The notes under the pieces were generated by a model. It searched no databases. It saw only the letters and a program-made list of their open reading frames with translations, and had not been told where the DNA came from. Positions 7,817 through 17,867 of a DNA stretch of 46,243 nucleotides are shown piece by piece; position 1 is the first letter of the stretch; each line of letters opens with the position of its first letter. A program made the position numbers and the translations under genes. This DNA is from Nitrincola lacisaponensis. GTDB taxonomy: Bacteria > Pseudomonadota > Gammaproteobacteria > Pseudomonadales > Balneatricaceae. The stretch covers positions 1 through 46,243 of the forward strand of contig NZ_JMSZ01000006.1 in the NCBI RefSeq assembly GCF_000691225.1. The letters are read 5' to 3'.

Positions 7817-7844
7817 ATTTTAGCAGACTATTTGAAAAGCACAA
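7817..7844 (-). promoter_or_regulatory. Promoter of tRNA-Ser
   Basis: On the minus strand TTGTGC (7844-7839) and TAAAAT (7822-7817) are separated by 16 bases and are followed by a GC-rich stretch (TCGCGCC). A GC-rich discriminator after the -10 is typical of stringently controlled stable RNA promoters. The -10 ends 19 bases before the mature tRNA 5' end. Confidence 0.5.
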
Positions 7845-7910
7845 GAGGCAAGCGCCTGAATATCCGTTATAATCTGCGTTTTAAGCCTTTACCAGCCGGA
7901 TTATTGCGCG

Positions 7911-8255
7911 ATGGAAGCTGTTGTTTTTTTCAAGTGCCTGAGTGATACCACTCGCTTACGGATCATTACACTGCTGCACCACAGGGGAGAACTCTGTGTC
8001 TGTGAGCTGATGACTGCACTGCAAGAGTCTCAACCCAAAATTTCTCGCCATTTGGCACAGTTACGTAATTGTGGCTTGCTGAAGGATCAACGGCGTGGCC
8101 AATGGGTTTATTATTCAATTAATCCTGAACTGCCACCCTGGACCGCCAATGCGCTAAGTGCTGCCTGCCATGCCTCTGATACACAACTCAAAGCCGATGT
8201 TGACAACCTGAACGGCCAGCAAGAAGATCTTTGCACACGAGTCACTGACGCTTAA
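7911..8255 (+). CDS. ArsR/SmtB-family transcriptional repressor
   Basis: A 114-residue winged-helix metalloregulator. The ELCVCEL motif (C29, C31) at the start of the recognition region matches the arsenite site of E. coli-type ArsR, and QPKISRHLAQLRNCGLL is the DNA-recognition helix-turn-helix. No arsenic resistance genes are nearby; the next gene, 38 bases downstream, is a Ca2+/Na+ antiporter, which may be its target or simply its neighbour. A TATAAT lies at 7868-7873 without a clear -35. No strong ribosome binding site precedes the ATG at 7911. Confidence 0.85.
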   Translation: MEAVVFFKCLSDTTRLRIITLLHHRGELCVCELMTALQESQPKISRHLAQLRNCGLLKDQRRGQWVYYSINPELPPWTANALSAACHASDTQLKADVDNLNGQQEDLCTRVTDA

Positions 8256-8293
8256 GTGTTATTATCTAGCCGCTATTACCGGAGCCTGCTTTC

Positions 8294-9283
8294 ATGCTAA
8301 TTGCGTTTACTGCTGTTTTACTGGGCCTGATTCTGCTGGTCTGGAGTGCGGATCGTTTTATCGATGGCGCAGCCGCGACAGCCAAATATGCAGGGATGCC
8401 CCCCCTGTTAATCGGTATGGTGATTATCGGTTTCGGCACTTCGGCACCGGAGCTGTTTATATCTGCCCTCGCAGCCTCTCAGGGCAACCCTGGTCTGGCA
8501 CTGGGTAATGGCTACGGTTCAAACATTGCCAATATAGGCCTGATTCTCGGTCTGACGGCGTTGCTCAGTCCAATCGTTGTGCATAAGTCTGTCTTGCGAA
8601 AAGAACTCCCGATTCTGGCGGGGATTACGCTGTTATCTGGCTTATTGTTGCTCAATGGTCAGATTTCACGTGTGGATGCGGGCATTATGCTGCTGGTCTT
8701 TGCACTGATTATGGGCTGGAGCATATACGAGGGTCTTAAAGGACGATCTGACCCCTTGATTGGCACTGCTGATGCAGAAGCAACGGATACAGCTCAGATG
8801 ACGCTGAAACAAGCCATTATCTGGCTGGTGGTGGGTCTGATCTTGCTGATTATCAGCTCCCGTGCATTGGTATGGGGAGCCGTGGAGATTGCGACATCAC
8901 TGGGTGTGAGTGATTTGATCATCGGACTGACAGTGGTTGCAATCGGCACCTCCCTGCCAGAACTGGCATCGGCCTTTGCTTCGATTCGCAAAGGCGAACA
9001 CGATCTGGCACTAGGCAACGTCATAGGTTCCAACCTGTTTAACACCCTTGCGGTGATTGGCCTGGCAGGCATGATACATCCACTCCAGGTCGAGTCGGAA
9101 TTATTATGGCGTGACTGGCCAGTGATGGCAGCTCTCACTCTGGCCCTGTTCGTGATGGGTTACGGTTTCCGTGGGCGCCTGGGACGGATTAATCGCTTTG
9201 AAGGTGCGCTTCTGTTAAGCGTATTCATCGGTTATACAGGTTATCTGCTGTACAGTCTAACCAGTGCTGCCAGCCTGGGTTGA
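8294..9283 (+). CDS. yrbG: Calcium/sodium antiporter, CaCA family (YrbG-like)
   Basis: A 329-residue inner-membrane antiporter with the two inverted alpha-repeats of the CaCA superfamily. Repeat 1 has GFGTSAPELFIS followed by GNGYGSNIANIG; repeat 2 has AIGTSLPELASA followed by GNVIGSNLFNT. The paired GTSxPE acids carry the cation site. About ten membrane segments are visible, with a short hydrophilic loop at about residues 152-165. It exchanges Ca2+ for Na+ or H+. The TGA stop directly abuts the stop codon of the convergent signalling gene at 9284, with no intergenic base. Confidence 0.93.
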   Translation: MLIAFTAVLLGLILLVWSADRFIDGAAATAKYAGMPPLLIGMVIIGFGTSAPELFISALAASQGNPGLALGNGYGSNIANIGLILGLTALLSPIVVHKSVLRKELPILAGITLLSGLLLLNGQISRVDAGIMLLVFALIMGWSIYEGLKGRSDPLIGTADAEATDTAQMTLKQAIIWLVVGLILLIISSRALVWGAVEIATSLGVSDLIIGLTVVAIGTSLPELASAFASIRKGEHDLALGNVIGSNLFNTLAVIGLAGMIHPLQVESELLWRDWPVMAALTLALFVMGYGFRGRLGRINRFEGALLLSVFIGYTGYLLYSLTSAASLG

Positions 9284-12124
9284 TCAGGCCACTTTGAGAA
9301 TACGCAACTCCTGCTCGGGTACAGGTCGACCGAGCAGGTAGCCTTGCACACTGTCACAGCCATGCGCTTTCAGGAAAGCCTGTTGAGCTTCGGTCTCAAC
9401 ACCTTCGGCCAGCACTTCAATATTCAAACTTTTACCCAGTGCAATCACGGTAATAATGATCGCTTCATCTCGCGGGTTAGTGCCTATATCACGGGTAAAG
9501 CTGTAATCGATTTTCAGGCGATCCAGTGGCAGCTGCTTGAGCCGGTTCAGTGAAGAGTAGCCAATACCAAAATCATCTATTGCCAAACGATAGCCCGCGT
9601 GGCGTAACAGGTTGAGCTGTTCAATGGCATAATCCGGGTCCTGCATGATCAGGCTTTCGGTAATTTCAAGCTCGATCTGGCTGCGTGCAATGCCGAAACG
9701 GTCCAGAATCGAATTGATATGCTCAATAAAATCAGCTTCAAGCAGCTGTTTGGGTGAAATATTGATCGCAACAGGTGGCACCATATAGCCCTGTTCCTGC
9801 CAGATCAGTATCTGCTCACACGCCAGCTCTATCACTTGCCAGCCCAGTGGAATAATCAGATTGGTTTCTTCTGCCAGCGCAATAAACTCCCCGGGCGGCA
9901 TCATGCCTTTCTCTGGATGCTGCCAGCGTACCAGCACCTCCAGTCCGCAAAGCTCTCCCGAACACAACGAGAATTGTGGCTGGAAGTGCAGTAATAACTG
10001 TCGCGCATGAATGGCAATACGCAGATCCTGTTCCAGTTGAAAAGACTGCACTGCCTCTTTGGTTAGCTGGCTACTGTAGAGTTCATAACAGTTTTTACCC
10101 TGCGCCTTGGCCTTATACATGGCTGTATCGGCATGTTTGATCAGCGTGTCCAGGTCGTGCCCCTGGTCCGGGTAATGACTGATACCGATACTGGCCGTCA
10201 TTTGCAGCTTGTGCCCCTCAATCTGCAAGGGAATGGTACATAATGCCAAAAAGCGCTCGGCCTCTTCCATTGCCCGCTGCACACAGCCATTCACCAACAG
10301 AATAAACTCATCACCACCGGTTCTGAAGAGTTCACAGTCATCACTCAGGCGTCGGGACAGATTATTGGCCATACCCTTGAGTAACTGATCACCTATCTGG
10401 TGACCGAGACTGTCATTGATCATTTTAAACCGGTCAAGATCGATGAACAGCAGGCTGAAGCGCTCAGTATCAGGGGCCTGCAGATGTGCCATAACACGCT
10501 CCATCAGCATATAGCGGTTTGGCAGCCCCGTCAGTACATCGTGACGCGCCTGATGCGCCAGCGTCTGGGTTTGCTGATTCACCAGATCAGTCAGCAGGCG
10601 TTCCCGATCATGCATGCTCAACACCAGCAAGCTGCCCATACAGCCAACCAGAACCAGCAGCGCCTGCATCATCTGTGCATTACTGACCTGATTCATCGCC
10701 AGATACGTCGGTCCGGCTTTGGCTTGAACCTCCCAAACCTGCTGCGCAATGCTGACCTGAAAGTGCGCATCCATCACGCTGCGCTCAGTAACACCGGCTT
10801 GAGTCCGAAAAAACGCTTTATCCCGCCCGGCTTCAAAGAGTGCAAACTCAATATGACGGATACCAGACTGCGCCAGAGCAACTGAGAACATACGTTCAAC
10901 AGTGAAGACCCCCACCATGAAACCCGTCAATTGGCGATTACCCATTAACGGATTGCCCTGGTCTGCCAGAACATACACCGGATGTAGAATCAACAACCCG
11001 GGCTCATCGGGTGCCTGTGTCAGATTCAGTATCTGTGTCGCAACAGGACGCCCCTGCTGCTGAGACTCAATGACCCAGCGACGGCGGTCTTCTATAGACA
11101 ACAGATTAAACCCTAACGCGGCACGGTTGGATTCACGTGGCTCAACCAGTTGTACGGGTATTAATGGATCATCAGGATAGAGGGATTCACCATAAACGCG
11201 GTAGTCAGGTTCTTGTAGCAATACACGCGTCTGTGCTTCAAAAGCATCGAGCTGATCAGGTGAGACTACAGGATCCCATGAATACGCCAGGACAGATGGG
11301 TTAACCCGCTGTATTTCAGCGACCAGATCTCTGAACTGATCAGGATCAGCTTCAACCGGACCTGAAAACTCTTTACCCAAACGGGTCAGATCAGCCAGGT
11401 TCTGCTGCACTACCGCCTGGAACTGGGCATCCATCACTTTGACGTCCTGCTCAAAGCTGCGCCTGAGCTGCTGCTGTAAATGGCTCAAAAACAGCTGATT
11501 GATCATCAGCACTGCCACTATCACTAACGACAACTGCGCAATCAGTCGCAGATGGCGTTTAGGACGCTGCTTATCTCTCAGCTCAAAGACTGCCAGGAGA
11601 AGAGGTGTTACCAGGATTGCCCCGAAGCTGTCACCCATCCACCAGCTGAACCAGTCATTCAGATAACCGGCACTACCCTGACTGTCCGATAGCAGGTGTA
11701 TTGACGTGGTTCCAATAGAGGCACTGAGCAGGCAGCTCATAAAGCCAGAGAAAAGGACGAACTTAATCAGCCCTCGGCCACTGTGTGGCCGTAAAGGATA
11801 AGCTTTATAGCGCTGGATCAAATAGCAGGCCAGCAACGCCTGTAAACTGGCGCCTAGCGCAATGGTCAACGCAGATGGCAGTGCGCTTAGCAGAGGAATT
11901 TGGTGTATTGAGTGAGGCAACCAGAGGTTAAACAGCAAGCTGCCAGCAAAAATGCCAGGCCACATGGACCTGCCAAAGCGCAGCAGCACAGCCAGTCCGA
12001 TGCCTGTTGGAATCCACAAGGGCACTATCTGGTCATGTAATCCGGATTCAGCAACCAGCAGTCCGGTACCTGCGTAGGCAAATGCCAATAAAATCAACGC
12101 AGAAATATAAACTGAAACCCGCAA
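9284..12124 (-). CDS. MASE1-CHASE-GGDEF-EAL membrane c-di-GMP enzyme
   Basis: A 946-residue inner-membrane sensor. Residues 1-215 form a MASE1 multi-helix module (WIPTGIGLAVLLRFG signature). Residues about 240-450 form a periplasmic CHASE-type domain, followed by a membrane segment near 485-505. A GGDEF domain (about 525-685) has an intact TGGDEF, but no RxxD inhibitory site at the usual place. The C-terminal EAL domain (about 695-940) has EVLVRW in place of EALVRW (ExLxR kept), DDFGIGYSS and KIDYSF. It can in principle both make and break c-di-GMP. I chose TTG 12124 because GAGGA lies six bases upstream. It is separated from the eight-gene operon by 233 bases, so it probably has its own promoter. 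Confidence 0.9.
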   Translation of the reverse strand: MRVSVYISALILLAFAYAGTGLLVAESGLHDQIVPLWIPTGIGLAVLLRFGRSMWPGIFAGSLLFNLWLPHSIHQIPLLSALPSALTIALGASLQALLACYLIQRYKAYPLRPHSGRGLIKFVLFSGFMSCLLSASIGTTSIHLLSDSQGSAGYLNDWFSWWMGDSFGAILVTPLLLAVFELRDKQRPKRHLRLIAQLSLVIVAVLMINQLFLSHLQQQLRRSFEQDVKVMDAQFQAVVQQNLADLTRLGKEFSGPVEADPDQFRDLVAEIQRVNPSVLAYSWDPVVSPDQLDAFEAQTRVLLQEPDYRVYGESLYPDDPLIPVQLVEPRESNRAALGFNLLSIEDRRRWVIESQQQGRPVATQILNLTQAPDEPGLLILHPVYVLADQGNPLMGNRQLTGFMVGVFTVERMFSVALAQSGIRHIEFALFEAGRDKAFFRTQAGVTERSVMDAHFQVSIAQQVWEVQAKAGPTYLAMNQVSNAQMMQALLVLVGCMGSLLVLSMHDRERLLTDLVNQQTQTLAHQARHDVLTGLPNRYMLMERVMAHLQAPDTERFSLLFIDLDRFKMINDSLGHQIGDQLLKGMANNLSRRLSDDCELFRTGGDEFILLVNGCVQRAMEEAERFLALCTIPLQIEGHKLQMTASIGISHYPDQGHDLDTLIKHADTAMYKAKAQGKNCYELYSSQLTKEAVQSFQLEQDLRIAIHARQLLLHFQPQFSLCSGELCGLEVLVRWQHPEKGMMPPGEFIALAEETNLIIPLGWQVIELACEQILIWQEQGYMVPPVAINISPKQLLEADFIEHINSILDRFGIARSQIELEITESLIMQDPDYAIEQLNLLRHAGYRLAIDDFGIGYSSLNRLKQLPLDRLKIDYSFTRDIGTNPRDEAIIITVIALGKSLNIEVLAEGVETEAQQAFLKAHGCDSVQGYLLGRPVPEQELRILKVA

Positions 12125-12357
12125 GTAAAGTCCTCGAATACCGGGATAGCTGAAGCCATAAGCTACCCTAAAAACGGCCTGAATGCTAACTGACTTATGC
12201 AGGAATTAACAGAATTATTTTGTACAAAAAATAAACAAAGCGTTTTACTCGGATTTTAATGACATAAAAATTCTTTCAAAGAAATTACAAAAAATATCTA
12301 CATATCAAAACTATAGCCATATTATAAAGCGACAGACCGAATATAATGCTGTAATAA

Positions 12358-14094
12358 TTATTGACCACTTGCGTTTGAACTTGACAACAGACAGATCAAT
12401 TCCTGAAGATCCATTGGTCGATAATAGAGATAACCCTGAACTGTGTCACAGCCCATTTCCATCAGACGATCCCGTTGTTCGATGGTTTCAACACCTTCAG
12501 CGACCAAATGCAGGTTTAAATTCTCGGCCAAACTGATGATTGTTTGCACAATACTGGCTGAAACCTCATCTTCGGTCATATCCACAACAAAAGAGCGATC
12601 AATTTTCAGTGTTGAAAGGGGCAGTTTTCTCAAGTAAGACAAACTGGAATAGCCTGTACCAAAATCATCGAGGGCAACACCAAAGCCTTGCTCGCGCAAA
12701 CGTTGCAGTACATCGATCACGACTTTTTCACGATGAATCAGACTGGTCTCAGTGACTTCAAACTCAAACATACTGGGCTGCAAACCATAGCGCTCGAGGG
12801 TATCCGCCAAAAACTCAGCCACACCCAGACGTTCCAGCTCCTGAACGGAGAGATTGATCGCTACACTTGGCAGTGTGATACCTGCTTGTAACAGTTCACT
12901 GACCTGTCGACAGGCTTCATTGACCACCCAGGCACCCAGCTCAACCATCAACCCGGATCGCTCGGCAAGGGGAATGAAAATTGCCGGTGAAATAGGTCCC
13001 AACACAGGATGGCTCCAGCGTACCAACACCTCTGCACCGCAGATAGCTTGCGTGGCTAAGGTCACCTTTGGCTGAAAGTGCAGACTTAAGCCATCTCCTG
13101 CCAGTGCTTCGCGTAGCGCCTGTTCCAGCGCCAGACGATCACGCGCCTGATTACTCATGCTGTGATTGTAAAAACAGAAGGTATTCCGACCCGCAGACTT
13201 GGCTTCTTCCAACGCGGCCTTAGCACAGCGTAGTAGCTCATGCTGACTGTCAGCATCTTCAGGAAACAGCGCCACGCCCAAAGAGGGGCTCATAAACAGC
13301 GTTTCACCCGACAGGCTGAAACTCTTTTGCAATGCGGCTTTTAAATTAAACAGGATCTGTGCCAAATGGGTACTATCATCACTCAGCGGGATAATCAGAC
13401 CAAACTCATCTGCACTGATTCTGACCAGACAGTCTTTTGCTGACACCAATGGTTTCAACCGGCTAGCAGCCAGTTGAATCAAACGATCGCCGGCCGCATG
13501 TCCCAGGCTGTCATTGATCAGTTGAATTTCACCCAGATCAATTTTAATGAGCGCAAAAGGGATAACGGTTTGGGCTTCACTTAAGTGATAGTCCAGCCAA
13601 TCCAGCAACTGCCGACGATTACCCAGCCCTGTCAGTGGATCGTGCGTCGCCAGGTATTCTATTTCAGCGTCCCGTGCACGCAACTCGGACAGGTCATGGA
13701 ATACCGCCACATAGTATTCCACGGTGCCGTCAGGGCCTTTCAGTGCATTGATGGACAGCCATTGCAGATATGCACCACCATCTTTACGGCGGTTCCAGAT
13801 CTCGCCTTGCCAGCTTCCGCTGGTTTCAATCTGTTCCCACATTCTGCGGTAGAAGGTTTCATCATGATGATTGGAACGCAGTAAACGCGGTGTTTTGCCC
13901 AGCGCTTCATCTGCGGTATAGCCAGTGATTTCAGTAAATGCCCGATTTACTTCCAGAATATGACCATAGGGACCCGTAACAAAAATCCCTTCTATGGTGT
14001 TATCAAAAACACGCTGAGCCAATCGCTGTTGCATCTCCAGCGCATGAATGAGCTGGCTTTTGTGTTGAAGTTGCTGTGGGTCCTGAATAAACAT
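12358..14094 (-). CDS. PAS-GGDEF(degenerate)-EAL protein, probable c-di-GMP phosphodiesterase
   Basis: A 578-residue cytoplasmic protein. An N-terminal PAS domain (about 25-145, FDNTIEGIFVTG ... VNRAFTEITGY) is followed by a GGDEF domain (about 150-305) whose signature is SADEF, so cyclase activity is unlikely. The EAL domain (about 315-565) keeps the needed residues ([40 protein letters not shown]). Expected function: hydrolysis of c-di-GMP to pGpG, perhaps with GTP binding by the degenerate GGDEF as a regulator. It is the last gene of the operon; its ATG is two bases after the EAL-HDOD stop. An AT-rich 233-base gap follows. Confidence 0.9.
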   Translation of the reverse strand: MFIQDPQQLQHKSQLIHALEMQQRLAQRVFDNTIEGIFVTGPYGHILEVNRAFTEITGYTADEALGKTPRLLRSNHHDETFYRRMWEQIETSGSWQGEIWNRRKDGGAYLQWLSINALKGPDGTVEYYVAVFHDLSELRARDAEIEYLATHDPLTGLGNRRQLLDWLDYHLSEAQTVIPFALIKIDLGEIQLINDSLGHAAGDRLIQLAASRLKPLVSAKDCLVRISADEFGLIIPLSDDSTHLAQILFNLKAALQKSFSLSGETLFMSPSLGVALFPEDADSQHELLRCAKAALEEAKSAGRNTFCFYNHSMSNQARDRLALEQALREALAGDGLSLHFQPKVTLATQAICGAEVLVRWSHPVLGPISPAIFIPLAERSGLMVELGAWVVNEACRQVSELLQAGITLPSVAINLSVQELERLGVAEFLADTLERYGLQPSMFEFEVTETSLIHREKVVIDVLQRLREQGFGVALDDFGTGYSSLSYLRKLPLSTLKIDRSFVVDMTEDEVSASIVQTIISLAENLNLHLVAEGVETIEQRDRLMEMGCDTVQGYLYYRPMDLQELICLLSSSNASGQ

Positions 14095-14096
14095 AA

Positions 14097-15326
14097 TCAG
14101 TCATCCGTCAGCGACATCATCTCCTGCGCCCAGGCAACGCTGGAGAGATAGTCTCGGTTAAGGGCTTCAACCAGTTTTACAGAACGCTTTTCCATACGAG
14201 CACTTTCAAACGACTCGATCACCTTGATCAGTTTTCCCAACTCTCCCTGTCCAAGTAACAAGGCATCTGTGATTACAGGATCCAGCCCTGACTCTGCCAG
14301 AATCTGTGACAACTCGACGCCTTCCAGTTGATCCATCATGGAGAAGAGTCCAGCTGTAAAAGCGACCTCCGGATCGATCTCCTTAACCCGATTGGCCAAT
14401 TGCCTGGCCATAAAAGCTCTGACCAGTAGTTTGAAGACCAATAAACGCTTGATCGGCTGGTTATTGGCCAGCAGTAAAGTCGTAGTCAACACCCGGATTT
14501 TTTCAAAACCCAATAACATAATCGCCTGACTGATACTGCTGATCTTGTTCACTCGCCTCTCTGAAGCCGAATTAACACGCTTGAATAGCAGATGACAAAG
14601 ATGGGGGTCCTGCGCAATCAGAGATTCAATTTGCCCTACATCAGTATTGGGATCATAGAGAGATCTCAGCAGTTTCAGATCTGCAGAGCGATTACCCTGG
14701 CGGGTTTGAGCCTGATACTGGAACTGCTCCGGAAACGCATAAAAATACCCCTGAAGCAGGTCGAATCCGGACTCAAGAGCTCGGCTCAGCGTTTCAGAGC
14801 TTTCAATAAAACTTGCAAGCAATGTCAGCCCTTGTGCCCGAAAGCCGTCAAGGATAGCAAAAATACCCTCTTGCCTGACATCCACTTTGGCAATGTGCAC
14901 CAGTCCGACCAGTAGATCGCCATACTGCAACAACTGTCGATCTGATGCTGCTATCTGATAGCCCTTGGCGACCGCATCACGCAGATGCTGTAACTTTGTG
15001 TCATCAAACGTACACTCCGGCAATTCGATAACCACCTGCTCAACCGGCAGGGGCAGTAAATCAGGTTGAGCCAACCAGTCAACAGACACATTAAGATACA
15101 ACTGCCGGCTACCAACCAGTGCATTAAGACCTATCTCATAAAATGCCGTACTACAGGCACGCGCAGTTGCAATCAGTGGATCAGTGATATCGGCACTGAC
15201 CGCACCGCCATGCGCCCGATACAGCAATTCATCGGCAACATGCCTGAACTGCCTGTCGCAGATCGGATGCAGTGCGATGCAATAACGCCTGTCATCATCA
15301 ATATGACTATCCACCAACACCACCAT
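14097..15326 (-). CDS. EAL-HDOD (YuxH-type) signalling protein
   Basis: A 409-residue protein. The N-terminal third (residues about 10-200) is a divergent EAL domain of the type fused to HDOD: it starts RQFRHVADELLYRAH and lacks the EAL, DDFG and other metal-binding residues, so it should not hydrolyse c-di-GMP. Residues about 205-400 form an HDOD domain (IAQDPHLCHLLFKRVNSAS ... ISQAIMLLGFEKIRVL), related to HD phosphohydrolases but lacking the HD pair. Such proteins act as scaffolds or binding partners. The ATG overlaps the hybrid kinase stop by one base (TGATG at 15328-15324), so translation is coupled. An HDOD-type output beside a NO-responsive kinase is also known in Shewanella. Confidence 0.85.
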   Translation of the reverse strand: MVVLVDSHIDDDRRYCIALHPICDRQFRHVADELLYRAHGGAVSADITDPLIATARACSTAFYEIGLNALVGSRQLYLNVSVDWLAQPDLLPLPVEQVVIELPECTFDDTKLQHLRDAVAKGYQIAASDRQLLQYGDLLVGLVHIAKVDVRQEGIFAILDGFRAQGLTLLASFIESSETLSRALESGFDLLQGYFYAFPEQFQYQAQTRQGNRSADLKLLRSLYDPNTDVGQIESLIAQDPHLCHLLFKRVNSASERRVNKISSISQAIMLLGFEKIRVLTTTLLLANNQPIKRLLVFKLLVRAFMARQLANRVKEIDPEVAFTAGLFSMMDQLEGVELSQILAESGLDPVITDALLLGQGELGKLIKVIESFESARMEKRSVKLVEALNRDYLSSVAWAQEMMSLTDD

Positions 15327-17860
15327 CAGTGCCCTAACCTTTGCTGTAACTGCGGTATCAAGTGTTGCATCTCTGCCTGTAACCGACCCAGTGGCTCAAC
15401 AAGGCTTTGATTCTGTTTGGCTGACTGCTCCAATGACAGCGCAGCCTGGGTAGCAGGTGTCGCACAAAAGGTTGCCAGCAATCCCTTCAGGGTATGTGCT
15501 GTACGTGCCACTTTTTCATAATCTGTGTTCCGGGAGTCTTGCTCCAGACTGTTCATATAGACTGGCACTTCTTCCAAAAACATTTCCAGTACCGAGAGCA
15601 GCAACTCCTCTTCGCCTCCGATCATTTCCAGTGATGCGTCCCAGTCGTACAGCGCGGTGTCATTTGTCATAGTTGTACTTACTTCTTGTTGAGTTGCAGT
15701 CAAGGGCGCGCGCTCGGCACTCTGTTCCAGCGCTATCATCATCTCATCCAGCGACAAGGCTTCAGCAGCGCGCGGTGCAAGAGATTGACGCCCATATTGC
15801 TGAATCATCCGGATCATCTCGGTATAAAGTGCATCCGGACGAACAGGTTTGGAAATATAGCCATCCATTCCTGCGGCCAGACAGCGCTCTTTGTCTCCCT
15901 GCATGGCGTTAGCGGTCATGGCAATAATCGGTATATGAGAGTGACCGGACGCTTCACGCGCGCGAATCTGCTGCGTAGCCTCAATACCATCCATTTCCGG
16001 CATCATGATATCCATTAATATCAAGTCAAACGGTTGCTCTGCACACAAGGACAGTGTTTCCAGACCGTTCTGTGCCAGAGTGGCTGTAATCTGTTTTTTC
16101 TCCAGCAACTTCAGCGCCAGCCGCTGGTTGATCGGATTATCTTCTGCCAGCAGCACATGTAATCCTGACAACAACTGATCTGTATCATTCACTGCTGCTG
16201 GCTGACGTTGGTACTCCAACTGACCCAGCTGTTCCTGTAACGCACGGCGCAGCTCTGTCAGCGTCAGTGGTTTGGTCATATAACCCGCAATACCCAGTGC
16301 TTTACACCGCTGAGAGTCTCCTGATTCAGCGGATGAGGTGAGAATCAATACACGCGTCTGCAGCACCAACTCAGCTTCCTTAAGCTTTTCGACTACCGTA
16401 TACCCATTCATACCCGGCATCCAGGCATCCATCAGGATCAGACCGTAGGGTTGCTGAGCACGTAACGCCTGCTGCACTTTATACAGCGCTTCAGGTCCAG
16501 AGGCACAGACATCAACCTGAACACCGATTTTTTGCAGCATCGCCAGGATGACACGACGATTAATTGGTTCATCATCTACCAACAATACGCGCTGACGTGC
16601 CAGATCTATATCTACACTACCTGCAGGGATTGGTGCTGTCATCAAGACTAAAGGCAAATCAAACTCGATTCGGGTACCCTTGCCCAATTCACTGTCAGCC
16701 GTTATCTGCCCACCCATCATTTCAACCAGTTGACGGCTGATGGATAAACCCAGCCCGGTGCCTTCATACTTTCGGTTACTGGCACTCTCTACCTGTTCAA
16801 AGGGGTTGAAAATAAACGCCAGGCGCTCTTTCGGAATACCGATTCCTGTGTCTTGAACAACAAAGTGAAAGTGGGGAATCTCCGATGCTGCACGATACTC
16901 AACCGATAGAGTCACCTCACCCTGCTCGGTAAACTTGATCGCATTCCCCAGTAAATTGGTAATGATCTGGCGTAAACGGCCGGGATCCACAACGACATAT
17001 TGAGGCAAGTTTTCTGAAATATCATAATGAATTTGCAGGTTTTTGGCCCAGGCACGAGATGCCAGTGCCTTGACCGAAGTGCCAATTAACTCGATCAGAT
17101 CAACCGTTTCGTTTTGCAAGTCCAGCTTACCTGCCTCAATTTTGGACAGGTCCAGAATATGATTGATAATCTCAAGCAGATGTGTAGCTGAAAGCCTTGC
17201 CAGATCAAGATGTTCGCGTTGCTCACGATGCAAAGGGGTTTCCAGCACCAGGTCCAGCATTCCCATAATACCGTTCATCGGCGTACGGATTTCATGACTC
17301 ATATTGGCAAGAAACTGGCTCTTGGCGATACTGGCCGCTTTTGCCGCACTGATCTGGCGCTGCAGTTCTTCTTCATAGCGACATGCCAATGCAGCACCGG
17401 CCAGTTTACTCATCAACTTTTGCAAGGACGCTAGCAGATCATCGCTTAATGGCATGTTGGATTTTTGCAGCAGAAACACACCGAATCCGGGCAAGGCCAG
17501 AAGGTATCGATGAACACCCTGCTCAACGTACACGCGTGGCAAAGATCTCATAAAGCTGGTCAACCCCATACGCTCATCAGGAAAACCAATCCGCTGTATC
17601 AGCTCAGCGATATCTGCCTGACTGGCAAAACGCCGGGGTAAACTGACAACACTTTGCCAAGCCAGCGCAACTGAACACGAATCGAGTTCATGGTATTCGG
17701 TGGCGAGTGGTTGATCGTAACTGAATACCGCACAGCCATTTGCATTCAATACCCGCATCAGTGTGGTAGTACACTGACGCATCATCTCATCCATCTGCAG
17801 ACTATTGCCGATCGACAGGGCAATTTCGTACAGCAGTTCAGTCTCGTGTATCTGGCTCAA
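15326..17860 (-). CDS. Hybrid histidine kinase with two receivers and Hpt, next to FIST
   Basis: About 844 residues, soluble. A GAF-like sensory domain (10-165) with a short coiled segment leads to HisKA ([15 protein letters not shown], phospho-His near 189), HATPase_c ([21 protein letters not shown]), receiver 1 (phospho-Asp in ILMDAWMP), receiver 2 (LILMDIMMP) and a C-terminal Hpt (ARTAHTLKG). The domain order is that of complete BarA/VpsS-type phosphorelay kinases. The start is uncertain: I chose TTG 17860, seven bases after the FIST stop; GTG 17881 is the main alternative, and an open frame to 17965 overlaps FIST. The arrangement FIST then hybrid kinase matches NosP-NahK and VpsV-VpsS (known families), which suggests control of this kinase by the FIST protein. 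Confidence 0.9.
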   Translation of the reverse strand: MSQIHETELLYEIALSIGNSLQMDEMMRQCTTTLMRVLNANGCAVFSYDQPLATEYHELDSCSVALAWQSVVSLPRRFASQADIAELIQRIGFPDERMGLTSFMRSLPRVYVEQGVHRYLLALPGFGVFLLQKSNMPLSDDLLASLQKLMSKLAGAALACRYEEELQRQISAAKAASIAKSQFLANMSHEIRTPMNGIMGMLDLVLETPLHREQREHLDLARLSATHLLEIINHILDLSKIEAGKLDLQNETVDLIELIGTSVKALASRAWAKNLQIHYDISENLPQYVVVDPGRLRQIITNLLGNAIKFTEQGEVTLSVEYRAASEIPHFHFVVQDTGIGIPKERLAFIFNPFEQVESASNRKYEGTGLGLSISRQLVEMMGGQITADSELGKGTRIEFDLPLVLMTAPIPAGSVDIDLARQRVLLVDDEPINRRVILAMLQKIGVQVDVCASGPEALYKVQQALRAQQPYGLILMDAWMPGMNGYTVVEKLKEAELVLQTRVLILTSSAESGDSQRCKALGIAGYMTKPLTLTELRRALQEQLGQLEYQRQPAAVNDTDQLLSGLHVLLAEDNPINQRLALKLLEKKQITATLAQNGLETLSLCAEQPFDLILMDIMMPEMDGIEATQQIRAREASGHSHIPIIAMTANAMQGDKERCLAAGMDGYISKPVRPDALYTEMIRMIQQYGRQSLAPRAAEALSLDEMMIALEQSAERAPLTATQQEVSTTMTNDTALYDWDASLEMIGGEEELLLSVLEMFLEEVPVYMNSLEQDSRNTDYEKVARTAHTLKGLLATFCATPATQAALSLEQSAKQNQSLVEPLGRLQAEMQHLIPQLQQRLGH

Positions 17861-17867
17861 TCCGCAC

